Below, in pieces: positions 11,456-23,408 of a stretch of 64,000 nucleotides of DNA. The position numbers were made by a program, and so were the translations under genes. This DNA comes from Zygnema cylindricum (lineage: Eukaryota; Streptophyta; Zygnematophyceae; Zygnematales; Zygnemataceae). Positions within the stretch are counted from its first letter, which is position 1, and each line of letters starts with the position of its first letter. Below the pieces are notes generated by a model, which saw nothing but the letters and a program-made list of their open reading frames with translations, did not search any database and was not told where the DNA came from. Where the stretch lies: the NCBI GenBank assembly GCA_037447655.1, contig JBBHKE010002173.1:46323-110322 (forward strand). Reading direction: 5' to 3'.

Positions 11456-12451
11456 TGCAATTCTGTGTCCTCCATTGGATCACAAAATTCAGGAAGCCTC
11501 TAGATAGTTGTTAACTTACCCACTTTCAATGACAGCCACTGCTGCCCAAGCAAACAAACTGACAATCTGAATGCTCACCTGTGTAGCTTAGACTCCCCAG
11601 AGTCCGTAGGAAAAAGAATCTTTGAAAACGACCAACCAGGCGATAAGTTATGAGGCAGTAAAAATGCCAATTTGTACAAACTCTCAAAGGGAGAGGTGAC
11701 TGCCTAATAAAATTTTCTAAGTCCTGATTCCCTTTAATAACTTCTATCTACTGAAGTACGAACCAATCAGATTACTGTACCTTATCAAAAAGTACTACTG
11801 CCGGTGTACCTTTTGTACGGCCTATGTACGACAAGGCTAATAAGCGGACGCGTGTCCACTTTTCATTCGTCCGTACGTTCCTCGCAATTCCCGCGACCGA
11901 ATGCTATCTCTCCACGTGGCTCCAAGTCATGCCACGTCACAAAACGCCAAAGGTACCTTTCCAGGATCTCGGCGAAGACGTATGCCGTTGGATACAAACC
12001 GGCAATAAATATCGACCGTCGAAACATATGTCAGATTCATTTGTTTCGTGCGGGATTCAGTCCACACTGAATTTGACCCGTTCTATGATGTTACAATTAC
12101 ATTTCCGTTAATCGGATTAGGCGACGTAACATACTTCAAATATGAATCATACCCTATATACTCTAGCGATCTTCTACGACAGACTGGTTAGAGCGGACGG
12201 CTACGCCACGCTCTACCGGTCAAGGGTTCGAGTCCTTTTGGGCTCAACATTTTTGCAGAGAGTGACTTAAGGTCACTCTCTAACCCTGTACATAGAGTGG
12301 AGACAGCCATGGCTCTATCATTGTCTCTCTCCTTTAGTGACTACAACAAGTATGGGGGTAAGAGAGAAGAGATGAAGGCAGGCTGCCTGCATGTTTCTTT
12401 TCTGCTAATATATTAAGACCTAGAAAATACCAAAAACTATTTATTTCAACA
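11456..12451 (-). repeat. 3' LTR of the copia element
   Basis: About 996 bp, TG...CA in element orientation, aligned to 16792-17814. It contains a tRNA-like segment on the plus strand near 12183-12247, with TGGTTAGAGCGG and GGGTTCGAGTCC. Confidence 0.75.
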
Positions 12452-12487
12452 CTCCCCTTATTTTCTATTCTAATTTTAATTTTTCTT

Positions 12488-15400
12488 TCAACCCTCATTT
12501 TTCCCGACAATATTTAATTTAGGAGAGGGCACAGGTTTGGTCATCATGTTAGCCACCATTTCTTCATCAGGTCTATACACAAGATTTAAAATTTTATTTT
12601 CAACTTTTTCTCTCACGAAGCTTAATCTTATGTCCATATGTTTTGCTTTAAAATGGTGTTTTGGATTGGCTGTTATTGCAATTGCAGCTTGATTATCGTA
12701 AAAGACTTCATGCACTCCCTCCTTCATATATCCCTGTTCTTGCAACAATGACTTCACCCACATTAGTTCTTTTAAGTTGGAACAAGATGCCATATACTCA
12801 GCCTCTATAGTAGACTGAGCAACCAGTTTTTGTTGCTTACTGCTCCAACAGCAAGCACCTTCCCCCAAATACAAAACATATCCAGAAGTGCATCTTCTCA
12901 TAGGTGCATACCCATAACTGGCATCACTCCAAGTGGTGATATCAGTGTGCTCCGCTCCCAAATACAACCATAATTCTCTGGTTCCAACCAGATATCTCAT
13001 GACTCTTTTGGCTGCCTCCCAATCTCTCTTTCTAGTATCGTTAAGACTCCTACTTAGGACTCCTACTGCTGCCGCTATGTCCGACCTTGTACAGTTCATA
13101 AAGTAGACCAAACTTCCTACGACCTGTCTGTAAGGAATAGACTTTATAAACTCTCTCTCCTATGGACTCATTTGATCATCTAAGATTATCACTCCTCCTT
13201 CTACACTCCCATCACTTACTTTCTTCAAGTCCATGGGAGTGGTACAACTGTTAGCTTTCTCCATTTGAAATTTCTCAAGCATATTTCCTATTGCTTTTTT
13301 TTGAGTGAGTCTTATGATCCTCTTCCCTCTGTCTCTTTCCATTTGAATTCCCAAAATATATCTTGCCTCCCCTAAATCTTTCATGTCAAATCTGCTCTTA
13401 AGATCCTATTTTAACTTATTGATCTTTTCCAAAGACATACTTAACACAAGCAGATCATCCACATAAATTGAAATAAAGATCACACCATTCGCATCTTCAA
13501 ACATATAGATAGAATTGTCAGAGCTGATCCTGATATATCATAGACCAGTAAGAAATTCATCTAGTTTCTTATTCCACGGTCGGGGAGCATGCTTAAGTCC
13601 ATATAAGGATTTTATCAGCATGCAGACTTTACACTCTTCCCCATTCTCTACAAACACCTCCGGTCGCCTCATGAAGATTCCTTCCTCTAACTCACCATTG
13701 AGGAAGGCGGTCTTAATGTCCATCTTATGTATTTCCATGTTTTCCGCTGCTGCTAGACTGAGGAGAATCCTTACTGCGTGAAACGAACAACTGGGGTAAA
13801 CGTCTTCTCATAGTCAATCCCTTCTTTTTGGGTGAACCCCTTTGCCACCAAACAAACCTTATATCTTTCAATGGTATTATCAAGGTTTAGTTTTAGTTTA
13901 AAGACCCATTTACACCCAATAGGTTTTCTATCTAGAGGGCAATCCGCTAGTTCCTAGGTGTTTGGTTCCATGATGGAAGCCATCTCATCATTTATGGCCC
14001 TGATCCATCTGTCCTTTTCTGGACTGTTTATTGCCTCTAAGTATGACCAAGGCTCATAAAGATGTGATAGCTTAGTTACCTTATAAGCGGCATGTTTCTC
14101 TTGTTGCCTTTTGCTGCTCCTTCTCTCCCCTTCAAATTCTGAAGCAGGAATAGAGGGAAATCTCGGGTTTTTACTTAGTGTCTCATTAGCTCCCCTATCC
14201 ATGGAAGATGGTTCCGGTTCCTCCTCTTTTGTCTCCTCGAAGTCCATGGGAATATGTGGGGTATCTGGTAGCTCTCCCGTATTATGGATCTTCCCTGAAT
14301 CTGCAATCAGGGTCTCACTAATATCCTTTTCGGGAAAATTAGAGTTATCCTCACTCTCGGACTCAAACCTGATTCTTATCTTTTTAGTATATTTGAAAGG
14401 GTCAATTGACTATCCCTCATCCATGACAACTAGGTGTTTGACCAGAATGATATCTTGCTTTGCTAAGTGATAAACTCTATATCACTTAACATCCTCATCA
14501 TATCCCACAAAATATCCAGGTTTTTTCTTAGCATCAAGTTTCCAGTTTTTCTTATCCGTATCTAGACTGTAAACTTGGCTACCAAATACTTTAAGGTGAG
14601 AGATATCTGGTTTCCTTCCAACCCATCTTTCATAAGGTGTCATACCTTTGACTGCTGATGTATGGACTCAATTTTTAATGTAGTTGGCACAGTTTATAAC
14701 TTCTACCCAAAATCTCTTTCCTATTTTCTTGTCAGCCAATATACTGCATACACTATCTCTTACTGTTCGCTTTAGCCTCTCTGCTACCCCATTCTGTTCC
14801 ACATTATGTGGTACAGTTTTCTGGTGGTGAACTCCCTCATCTCTTAAGTATTCCTCAAACTGGCTAGAGGTATATTCTTCCCCATTATCACTCCTTATTC
14901 TCTTAATGGGGGTTCCATGCAACTTCTCACTTCAAGCTTTGTATTCTTTGAAGTAAGTTGGTGTTTTTGCCTTTGTTTTTAGAAAATAAACTCTAGAGTA
15001 CCTAGACCAGTCATCAGTGATTGTCAACATATATCTTTTCCCTCCAAGTGAGGGTATCCTTGCTGGTCCCCAGATATCAATGTGGATCAAATCTAGTACC
15101 TTTTCACCCCTATATGTGGCGGCTTTAGGAAAAGGAAGTCTGTGAGATTTTCCTTGGGCACAACCACTACGTTCATCCACCATTTTATTATAACTGAATT
15201 GAATGCCTTCTACTACACCAAGCTTCTTCATCTCCCTCAACCTATCAAAATCCACATGCCCCAACCGCTTATGCCAAATCATCAATTTTGGGACACCAAC
15301 ATAGTAAGCAATTTTTTTTTCACTACTCAAGTTAAGCCTAAACATTCCTTGGCTACCCTTATCTGCAGTGAAGTAAACTTCATCCCCATACTTGGCTGTA

Positions 15401-16787
15401 AAGACTCCCTTTCTAGTGAAAGTATCAAACTCTTTGTCATCTAACACAGATGTAGAAACAAGATTTTTACTCAGCTGAGGAATATAAAGCACATCTGAGA
15501 AAGTGAGAATAGAAGTCTTACCCTCTACTAAAACTTTCAGGTCAACTGATCCCACTAGATCTGTAGTAACAACTCTCCCATCCCCTTTCTCTATTTCTAT
15601 AGTAGGGATTTTCCTTAGCTTAGTGAAGAGGTCCTTGTCACGACACATATGCATAGATGCACCTGAGTCGATGATCCATCCTTCCTGTGGAGCTTCCCAA
15701 ATTGCTCCAAGGGCACACTTTTATCTCCGAGGGATCTCCTTCTCCTCCAGACTCTCGTCAAGAAGAAGCTCCCCATCCTCCTCAGAGGACTCGTCATCGG
15801 TGTCTCCTATCACCTTTGTGACCCAAAGTGCCTTTTTCTTCCCTCCAGAAGAACCCTCTCCTTGGTTCTCTTTGAGCCTCAGCTCCGCCAGCTTGGCACA
15901 ATCCGCAATAAAGTGCCCTGACTTTTTGCAAAAATGAAATAGGCCCTTTGGGGGCCTCGGTCCTCCAGGTTGGACTGTTTCTCCTTTGTATGGCTTTTTC
16001 GGTTTTGATCTCCACCTATCCCCTCCGACGGCTAGAGCTTGAACGCTCTTTCCACCTCCCCTGATCTCCATGGTATTTTCCTGCACAAGTATCATCCTGA
16101 CCACTATATTCCAATCCATGAACTATCTGTCATTTCTTGTACTCGGTACACTAAGTTCTTATACTCGTCTGGTAACTTCGTGATGAGAGTGTTAACTTTC
16201 ATTTTGATTGTGCTTGTCCAACCAACACTTTCCATCTCCATATACAAACAAGAAAGATCATTGCAATAATCTAACATCTTTCCTCCTTTGTACATGTAAC
16301 TCACTAGCTTTTGCTCAGCCAACTGGAGCTCCTGAATTGTACCAGCTCTATAGATCTCCACCAAACTTTCCCACAACTCCTCGGCCTTGTAAATATTAAG
16401 GTGAGAGGTGGCCAATGCTTGAGTAAGCTGCCTTAGAATGATGTTCTTGGCAGTCATGTTTATGTCTTCCCACATTTGAACATCGTTCTCCACTGTCTTC
16501 ACGGCCGCTGCTCTTGGTGCCATGGCAATAAGGGTGAGGGGTGTCTCCTTCCCTTTCCCTTTTTCGGACACATTGCTGTCCCTATCATCTGCCTCCTCCG
16601 CGGAAGCAGTCGTTGCTGCAGAAAACCTTACTCCTCCAAATCCTGGCGGAGTTCCCGAAGGTGGACATTTCACTTGCCCACTAACGATACCCCAGTATCG
16701 TTTTACACACAAAGCTCCCATCATCATGGCTTCCCAAAAGATGAACCCACATCTATTTAAAGTGGGTACCCTAGAGGGTGGGCCCAT
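12488..16787 (-). pseudogene. Copia gag-pol polyprotein, interrupted
   Basis: On the minus strand gag can start at ATG 16787-16785 and reads into PSRVPTLN and VKRYWGIVSGQVKCPPSG, typical of copia gag. A zinc-knuckle region near 15930 reads FHFCKKSGHFIADC, with Phe in place of the first Cys of CCHC. Further on are the protease motif DSGAS near 15670, the HHCC integrase segment HKRLGHVDF with CAQGK near 15.15-15.3 kb, the integrase core with DNGEEY, the RT blocks MDIKTAFLNGELEE and YVDD (near 13460), and RNase H with TSGYVLYLG, CCWSSKQQ and HHFKAKHMDI. Several in-frame stops and frame changes split it into at least seven pieces, so it is not autonomous. Confidence 0.85.
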
Positions 16788-16791
16788 AACT

Positions 16792-17814
16792 TGCAATTCT
16801 GTGTCCTCCATTGGACTACAGAATACAGGAAGCCTCTAGATAGTTGTTAACTAGCCCACTTTAATCCACAGCCACTGCTCGCCCGGCAATCAACCTGATA
16901 ATCTGAATGCATCCGTGTGCAGCGTGGACTCCCCTGAGTCCGTAGGAAAAAGAATCTCTGAAAACGCCCAACCAGGCGATAAGTTATGAGGCAGTAAAAA
17001 TGCAAATTTGTACAAACTCTCAAAGGGAGAGGTGACTGCCTACCAAAATTTTCTAAGTCCTGATTTCCTCTAATAACTTCTATCTACTAAGGTACGGACC
17101 AATCAGATTACTGTACCGTACCAAAAAGTACTACTACCGGTGTACCTTTTGTACGGCCTATGTACGACAGGACTATTAAGCGGACGCGTGTCTCCTTTTC
17201 ACTCGTCCGTACATTCCTCGGAATTCCTATAACCGAATGTCATCCCTCCACGTGGCTCTAGGTCATGCCACGTCACTAAACGCCAAAGTGACTACTCCGA
17301 GATTTCGGCGATGATGTGCGTCGTTGGATTTGCAGCGAGACGCAATCTTAGCCGTAATAAATACTTGCGCGATATTTGTTTCGTTGTCGAAACAAAATGC
17401 GTGGTATCCGTTTTCAATTGGTACATTCATAAAACTGTATCCATGTACGTCGTACACAGTTTTAGTTAAATGGATTTGCTCCTTCCTAAATATATATATA
17501 TATATATATCTATCACATCCTATGGCATTTAGCATTGGTCCTAGTCTAGTAGGATAAAGCTGACCTCTTTTGGCCAGCTTGACGAACCGTAGGTATCGGG
17601 ATCAACTCAAGGGTCCATCAAGTAAATTTTTAGTAGCCTTAACAATATCTGCCTGTTTAACTAAGGCAACCATGGATCAACCACTCTCTCTATCATTGAG
17701 TGACTACAACAAGTATGGGGGCTAGATAGAGGAGGTGTAGGCAGGCTGTCTCTCCTTTTTCTTTTTTTTTTATACTAACCTAGAAAATACTCTAGAAATC
17801 TATTAATTTCAACA
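16792..17814 (-). repeat. 5' LTR of the copia element
   Basis: About 1022 bp. It pairs with 11456-12451 over its whole length, with scattered differences. It contains a TA dinucleotide run at about 17490-17509 and a diverged version of the tRNA-like segment near 17570-17630. No canonical TGG-initial primer-binding site was recognised just inside it. Confidence 0.75.
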
Positions 17815-19700
17815 AGGAAGTCATTTGACCCTTTCAAATACACCCAAAAGATAAATATCAGCTTTGAGTCCGAGTGTGGGGAAGACTCGGATTTTTCCAA
17901 AAGAAGCATGAGTGAAAAAGTGATTGCAAATTCAGGGGAGATCCGCGATGAAGAAGATAAACCGGATTATGCCCATATCCCTACACACTTCAAAGAGACA
18001 GAAGAGGAGGAGATGGAACCGGCTTCCATGGATAGGGGAGCCGATGAGACAGTGAGGAGGAACCCAAGACTTCGCTCTATCCCAACTTCGGACTTCGAAG
18101 GAGGACGAAAGAGCAGCAAAAGGTTGGAGGAAAGACAAGCCGCTCACAAGGTAACTAATCAGTCTCACCGTGATGAGCCTTAGTCATACTCAGAGACACA
18201 ATGGACATTCGAGAGAAAGATAGAGGGGTTAGAGCCATAAATGATGAGATGGCATCCTTCATGGAAGCAAATATTCTCTCCAAACAAAAAACCAATCGGG
18301 TGGAAATAGGTGTTTAAACTAAACTGAATGCAGATAATACCATTGAAAGATATAACGCTCGGTTAGTAGCAAAAGGGTTCAATGAAAAAGAAGGGATAGA
18401 TTATGAAGATACCTTTGCTCTTGTGGTACGGTTCCCATCAATTAATATTCTCCTTAGTCTAGCGGCAACGGAACACATAGAAATACACCAAATGGATATT
18501 AAGACCGCCTTCCTCAACGGTGAATTAGAGGAATAAATTTTCATGCGGCAATCAGAAGGGTTTGTAGAAGAAGGTGGGTAGAATGAAATAAAAATCTATA
18601 TTAGTTTCTCACCAGCCTGGGATATATCCGGATCACTTCAGACCATTCTATTTTAATGTTTCGAGATGAGAATAGTGTTATTTTTATTGCAATTTATGTG
18701 GATGATTTGTTGGTGTTAACTAAATCTATGGAAAAGATCAACAAATTAAAGAAAGATCTTAGAAGCAGATTTGATATGAAAGATTTAGGAGAGGCATGAT
18801 ATATCTTGGGAAAACAAATGGAAAGAGATAGGGGAAGAAGGATTATCAAACTTACTCAGAAAACAAGCCATAAAGAATATGCTTAAGAAATTCCAAATGG
18901 AAAAGGCAAACAAGTGTACCACTCCCATGGACTTGTACAACATAAGTGTTGGGAGTGTAGGAGAACGAGTGATAATCTTAGATGATCAGATGAGTCACGA
19001 AGAAAGACAGTTTATGAAGTCTATTCCTTACAAACAAGTTGTAAGAAGTCTAATCTACTTTATGAATTGTACTAGGCCAGACATAGCAACAACAGTTGGA
19101 GTTCCCAGTGGGAGTCTGAATGATCCTAGAAAGAGAGACTAGGAGGGAGCAAAGAGAGTCATGAGATATCAAGTGGGTACAAGGGAATTATGGTAGCATT
19201 TAAGAGGGGAGCACACTGACATCACCATTTAGAGTGATGCCACTTATGGAGATGTACCTATGAGAAGATGCACTTCTGGGTATGTATAGTATGTGGGGGA
19301 AGGTGCTTGTTGTTGGAGTAGCAAGCAACAAAAAGTGGTTGCTAAGTCCACTATAGAGGTTAACTACATGGCCTCTTGTTCAACTCTGAAAGAATCGATG
19401 TGGGTAAAGTCTTTGCTACAAGAATTGGAGTACATGAAGAAATGGGTGCATGAAGTCTTCTGTGATAATCAGACTTCTATTGCAATTGCAGCCACTCCAA
19501 AACATCATTTCAAAGCTAAACACATGGACATAAGGTTGAGTTTATTAGGGAAAAAGTCGAAAACAAAATTGTGAATCTTGTGTATAAACTAGATGGAGAA
19601 ATGGTTGCTGATATGATGACCAAAGCTGTTCCCTCACCCAAAATAAAATATTGTAGAGAGAAGTGTGGACAAAAAAAAAGTTTAAATTAGACTAGAAAAT
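17815..19700 (+). pseudogene. Second copia pol fragment, plus strand
   Basis: The plus-strand sequence is homologous to the minus-strand element from the integrase/RT linker onward (MDRGADETV, FEGGRKSSKR, LVAKGFNEKEGIDYEDTFA, MDIKTAFLNGELEE, YVDDLLVL, CTTPMDL, CCWSSKQQK, HHFKAKHMDI). There are many in-frame stops and an internal deletion in RT. The 5' half (gag, protease, most of integrase) is missing; homology begins at the LTR boundary of the neighbouring element. A purine tract AAAGGGAG at 19701-19708 ends the internal region. Confidence 0.85.
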
Positions 19701-19708
19701 AAAGGGAG

Positions 19709-20080
19709 TGTTAAATTCTTAGATTTACAAAGTATTTTCTAGATCTGAATAGCTTAAGTGAAAATAGAAAAGAAAAGAGTAGGCAGTTAACCTCCACCTC
19801 TTCCCTCTACCTCCCATACATGATGTAGTCACTGAAAAAAAAAGAGGTTGGTGGAGCCATGGCTGCCTTGGCTCCTTAGGCAGGTCAAAAAAAGTGACAT
19901 AAGTCACTTTTAACAAAAAAGTTGAGGTTTGGCAGGACTAGAACCTCCGACCTGCAGAGCGAGGCAAAGCCGTCAGCCTTAGCCAATCTATCGTTGAAGT
20001 TCGTTAGAGTACATGGGGTATGATAAGTATTTAAATATGTCAAAATTCACTTATCAGATTAGCAAAATTACGGATAAGTA
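19709..20080 (+). repeat. 3' LTR start of the second copia fragment, truncated
   Basis: It begins TGTTAAATTC right after the purine tract and shares the TTTTCTAGATCTG and AGTCACTG-type blocks with the other LTRs. A minus-strand tRNA-like stretch (GGTTCTAGTCC on the minus strand) lies near 19921-19990. LTR similarity fades before a MITE inserted at 20081. Confidence 0.6.
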
Positions 20081-20278
20081 CACCGCCAATCGCTATTAGA
20101 GTATATAACGCCAATTCCGTGCCTTTTTTTTCAAAAAAAAAAACCTGAAATACAATTAATAACGCTATTTAAGTACGTGGACCATAATCTGCCACGTCTC
20201 AGGTACTAAATTAGAATCAATAACGCTAATTGTTTTTTGACGCTATTTAATCCTTCACTCTAATAGCGATTGGCGGTG
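20081..20278. mobile_element. MITE of the CACCG family, 198 bp, TA target duplication
   Basis: Termini CACCGCCAATCGCTATTAGA and TCTAATAGCGATTGGCGGTG are near-perfect inverted repeats. TA lies on both sides (20079-20080, 20279-20280). No coding capacity. Confidence 0.85.
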
Positions 20279-21096
20279 TAGTGGAATCATTTTCATGCTC
20301 CTTGTCAGGTGAATGGAACTTTGCCATTGGATGAGAAGTTTGCAGGGTGCCGCATGCTGAGCTGTTGGCCCGAAAAATATATATTTGCCACGTGGAAATA
20401 GTATTTATCCAGCTTGAAACTGGTGGAATCTGACAAATAATAACTGTGCGTCAGCTCAACGACGTGAAAAACATGGATTGCCCTTCTGAACTGGAATCGA
20501 TATGTCCGTACATGCTATTCCCCCGAAAACCTAAAAACTGACATAAATAATAAGTCCACGTGGAACCATTATGGAAGCTCCCAATAGGTGGAGAGTACAG
20601 CTTATCTGGCTCACGTACAGTCCAATAGAAACGACAGATAGTCTTTTACATTTTCCTGCCCCAAGGAGGGATTTCCAAAACGGGAATGACACAGTCAGAA
20701 ACGACAACTGTACTGCATTATACAGATATTAGCTTCATGACACGTTGCAAATTATCTCCGACAAGTACAAAATATGACGTCAACATTTATACAAAAAGTC
20801 AAAAACAGGTGTACACTCCTCCTCCTCCCGACTGGTTCATTTTCCTGGATACTTACTTTCAGAAAACGCCTGTACGGCAGTCGGAGTACTTTTGTATGCA
20901 ACAGCGAACGTACACATCTACACGTGGCAGAACGAATAGACCGGGTCATTTCATTGGCCAAAGTTTCACTTTATATCCGATACTCCAACTTTCACCAAAA
21001 ACGCCAAAAATGCCGAAACGTAATTTCGCAATTTCGCATTTTTTTTTTTTTTTTTTGGGGGGGGGGGCTTGCAATTGCATTTTTGAGGCTTCGGGA
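20279..21096. other. Noncoding region with a T18-G11 homopolymer junction
   Basis: An open frame at 20686-21165 shows no family resemblance and runs through homopolymers, so it is not called a gene. At 21039-21067 a run of about 18 T is followed directly by about 11 G. Confidence 0.5.
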
Positions 21097-21608
21097 CACC
21101 GTGAATTGCTATTAGTGTTGTTCACACTATTACGCCCCCTAAATTTTGACCCTTTGAACCTATAATAATACAATTTTTTTCTTTACAATAGTATCGTTTA
21201 GACGTTTACGGTTTATTAAATCCCATTTAAGCTAATTCAAGAGTTATTAAAATAGTGTAACGCAGGCAGCGTCAGTCCGTACGTAAACAGCTCATTAATT
21301 CGTACAGAAGTGTCCTGAGGTGTACGAGAAAGTGAGTGGCGTTGACACGGAAAGCGTACTCAAACTTGATTCGTAGTCAAAACGATGAGGGAAAATCGCG
21401 CGAATATGTTCTCACATGTTGAAAGGTCGACAATGTGAACATGGACTAAAGCGTCTACACTATGGGAATTCGTACATAAATAAATGTAACGTATGTTTTT
21501 TTCGTTAATGATTTGTTAGGGTTAGATCACTGAACCCGAAATATCATCAATAACAATATTTTTCTCTTAACACTAATAATTTGTCGACACTAATAGCAGT
21601 TCCCGGTT
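21097..21608. mobile_element. Long CACCG-family element, decayed
   Basis: Left end CACCGTGAATTGCTATTAGT and right end ACTAATAGCAGTTCCCGGTT pair as imperfect inverted repeats. The interior includes the GTTCTCACATGTT hairpin block shared with 9.9 kb. Target duplications are not clear. Confidence 0.5.
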
Positions 21609-21716
21609 AGTTTCCTTCAAACTTGATCTCGTAGGGTTGCCATACTTAAATCTACGTCGCAAATTAAGTATCTAACCGTTAAAACGAACAGGTGCTTCCA
21701 TTATTTTTCAGAACTA

Positions 21717-21914
21717 CACCACTGATACTTATTAGTGTTGAAGATTTATTAGTGTTAATGCGAAATTGGAATTAACGATACTAATTTAGTGCAATGACAC
21801 GTGGCATATTGTAGTCCACGTCCTTAAATAATGTTGTTAACTCTATTTTGTGACTTTTGGTTAAAAAATTAGCGAACGAATTAGTGTTATTAACACTAAT
21901 AACGATTAGCGGTG
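21717..21914. mobile_element. MITE of the CACCG family, 198 bp, TA target duplication
   Basis: Left end CACCACTGATACTTATTAGT, right end ACTAATAACGATTAGCGGTG, flanked by TA (21715-21716, 21915-21916). Same length as the copy at 20081-20278, and the interior is related in the opposite orientation. Confidence 0.75.
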
Positions 21915-22213
21915 TACCAATTTGACTGTCAGTGCATCAATGTCCCTGTACATTGTCACAATAACATACTTCAAGTTTCACTGCAATTTAGGTTAAAGTG
22001 CGGCAACCTTAGGGTATGGTTACATCAGACGAAAAGTGAGGTTTAATACAAAATTTTGTACTTGCCCGTACCATACCGTACTGTATTTTCGTGAGTTTCT
22101 TGAAAACAACATTACAGAAAATAAGATTACGATTCTCCAAGTATCCGGGAGAAGACATCGACCATCCGATTACATTTTGGTCTTCATCGGCGAAGCAATC
22201 GCTCCATACGCCT

Positions 22214-22258
22214 CTGTATTGGTGAACCCACCTCGCGGAGGTGGGTTCACCAATACAG
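22214..22258. repeat. Perfect 45-nt hairpin, copy 1
   Basis: A 21-bp perfect stem (left arm starts CTGTATTGGTGAACCC) closes on a 3-nt GCG loop. Confidence 0.95.
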
Positions 22259-22940
22259 AACCAGTCAAATCGCTACACCTGGAACTTGGAAGGTACGGCA
22301 ATTTGGCGTTATTATCTTCGCGACCCACTTCCAGCTCATCTTCACACTTGCACTGGAATCAAATCGCGATCTGATTTTAGTCAAAATACTACCCTATTGA
22401 CGAATGGAAAACCTGGATTGCACGCGTCAAACGTTTTCAATTTTTTTTTTGCGGTTGGGAGAGTACACGAAAAAAAAGGTGTTTGTCCGTTTGCTTATGT
22501 TGTCCACTTGTGGGCGTCTACAAATGTCATTTTGTAGACGTAGGCGATTGCTTATGTCGTTCACGTGTGGGCTTCAACAAATGACAGCTGGCGTCGACAA
22601 TTGTCCCAGTATGTCAGGATCTCTTTGCGGCGTACAAATGTCGGCAGTTTGTTCCGAGATCGTTGGCGTCTACAAATGTCAGCAGTTTGGGTTTTGCAAG
22701 TATTGGCGACGTGTACAGCTGCCACATATTCAAAATAATGAACGCGCAAGTAACGATTCACATAGGCACACTTTGAAAAGTACACCGTAAAATCAGCGCT
22801 AAATTCCAAAATAACGTTTCAAAATATCGGTTACATGGGAACACGCCCTAAGATTGCGATTCTCCAAGTATCCGGGAGAAGACGTCGACCATCCGATTAC
22901 ATTTTGGTCTTCATCTGCGAAGCAATCGCTCCATACGCCT

Positions 22941-22985
22941 CTGTATTGGTGAACCCACCTCGCGGAGGTGGGTTCACCAATACAG
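22941..22985. repeat. Perfect 45-nt hairpin, copy 2
   Basis: Identical to 22214-22258, including the GCG loop, and embedded in the second copy of the ~155-bp block. Confidence 0.95.
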
Positions 22986-23408
22986 AACCAGTCAAATCGC
23001 TACACCTGGACGTCAGACACGTGCGTCAATGAAATATGAAAATTTTCACACGTCCCCAAAGTCACGTGCCTTCGGAGAGGGTGACCGTAAATTTTTTGCC
23101 GAAAAGAAATACGGTTTTTTCCTGAAAGTCAGCAGCGTGAAGGAGATTTCTGAGGTACATTGACGCGGTACACTTGTGAAGTACACGTACGTCATACGCA
23201 AGTACGGAGTTTTATACGAAAATGGTCGGTTTCCAAATCTTTGACGATTTTATAGATTTGATCGTCAACCTACGTGGAATCACTCAAATTAGAACACGTA
23301 TGTAAAAACTTGTTTACAGATGATACGCGATGTAACCGAGGCCTCTGTAATACAGAAATTTTGCTGTCCGTACTATTACAGAGACCTCCTGATGTAACCA
23401 TACCCTTA

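Larger units (their letters stand above)
11456..17814 (-). mobile_element. Ty1/copia retrotransposon, minus strand, ~6.4 kb, decayed
   Basis: Two direct repeats of about 1 kb (11456-12451 and 16792-17814) flank a gag-pol region on the minus strand. In element orientation each LTR begins TGTTGAAAT and ends ACAGAATTGCA. A purine tract AAGGGGAG precedes the 3' LTR. The order gag, protease, integrase, reverse transcriptase, RNase H identifies Ty1/copia. The LTRs are visibly diverged by substitutions and small indels, so the insertion is old. The 5-bp flanks (ATTTA left, AGGAA right) do not match. The right flank runs straight into another copia fragment, suggesting later rearrangement. Confidence 0.85.
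22012..23405. mobile_element. Harbinger-like non-autonomous element, 1394 bp, TTA target duplication
   Basis: Termini GGGTATGGTTACATCAG and its exact reverse complement, flanked by TTA on both sides (22009-22011, 23406-23408). Target length and GGG-initial termini fit PIF/Harbinger MITEs. It contains a ~155-bp block present twice (about 22126-22282 and 22850-23010), each with a perfect 45-nt hairpin. No transposase was found. Confidence 0.75.

Noticed and set aside
12183-12247. Possible true tRNA gene
   Set aside because: A- and B-box-like words are present, but an acceptor stem and plausible anticodon arm could not be built by eye; kept only as tRNA-like.
20686-21165. 159-codon open frame
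   Set aside because: No family resemblance, overlaps homopolymers and repeat DNA, and no splice or start context supports it.
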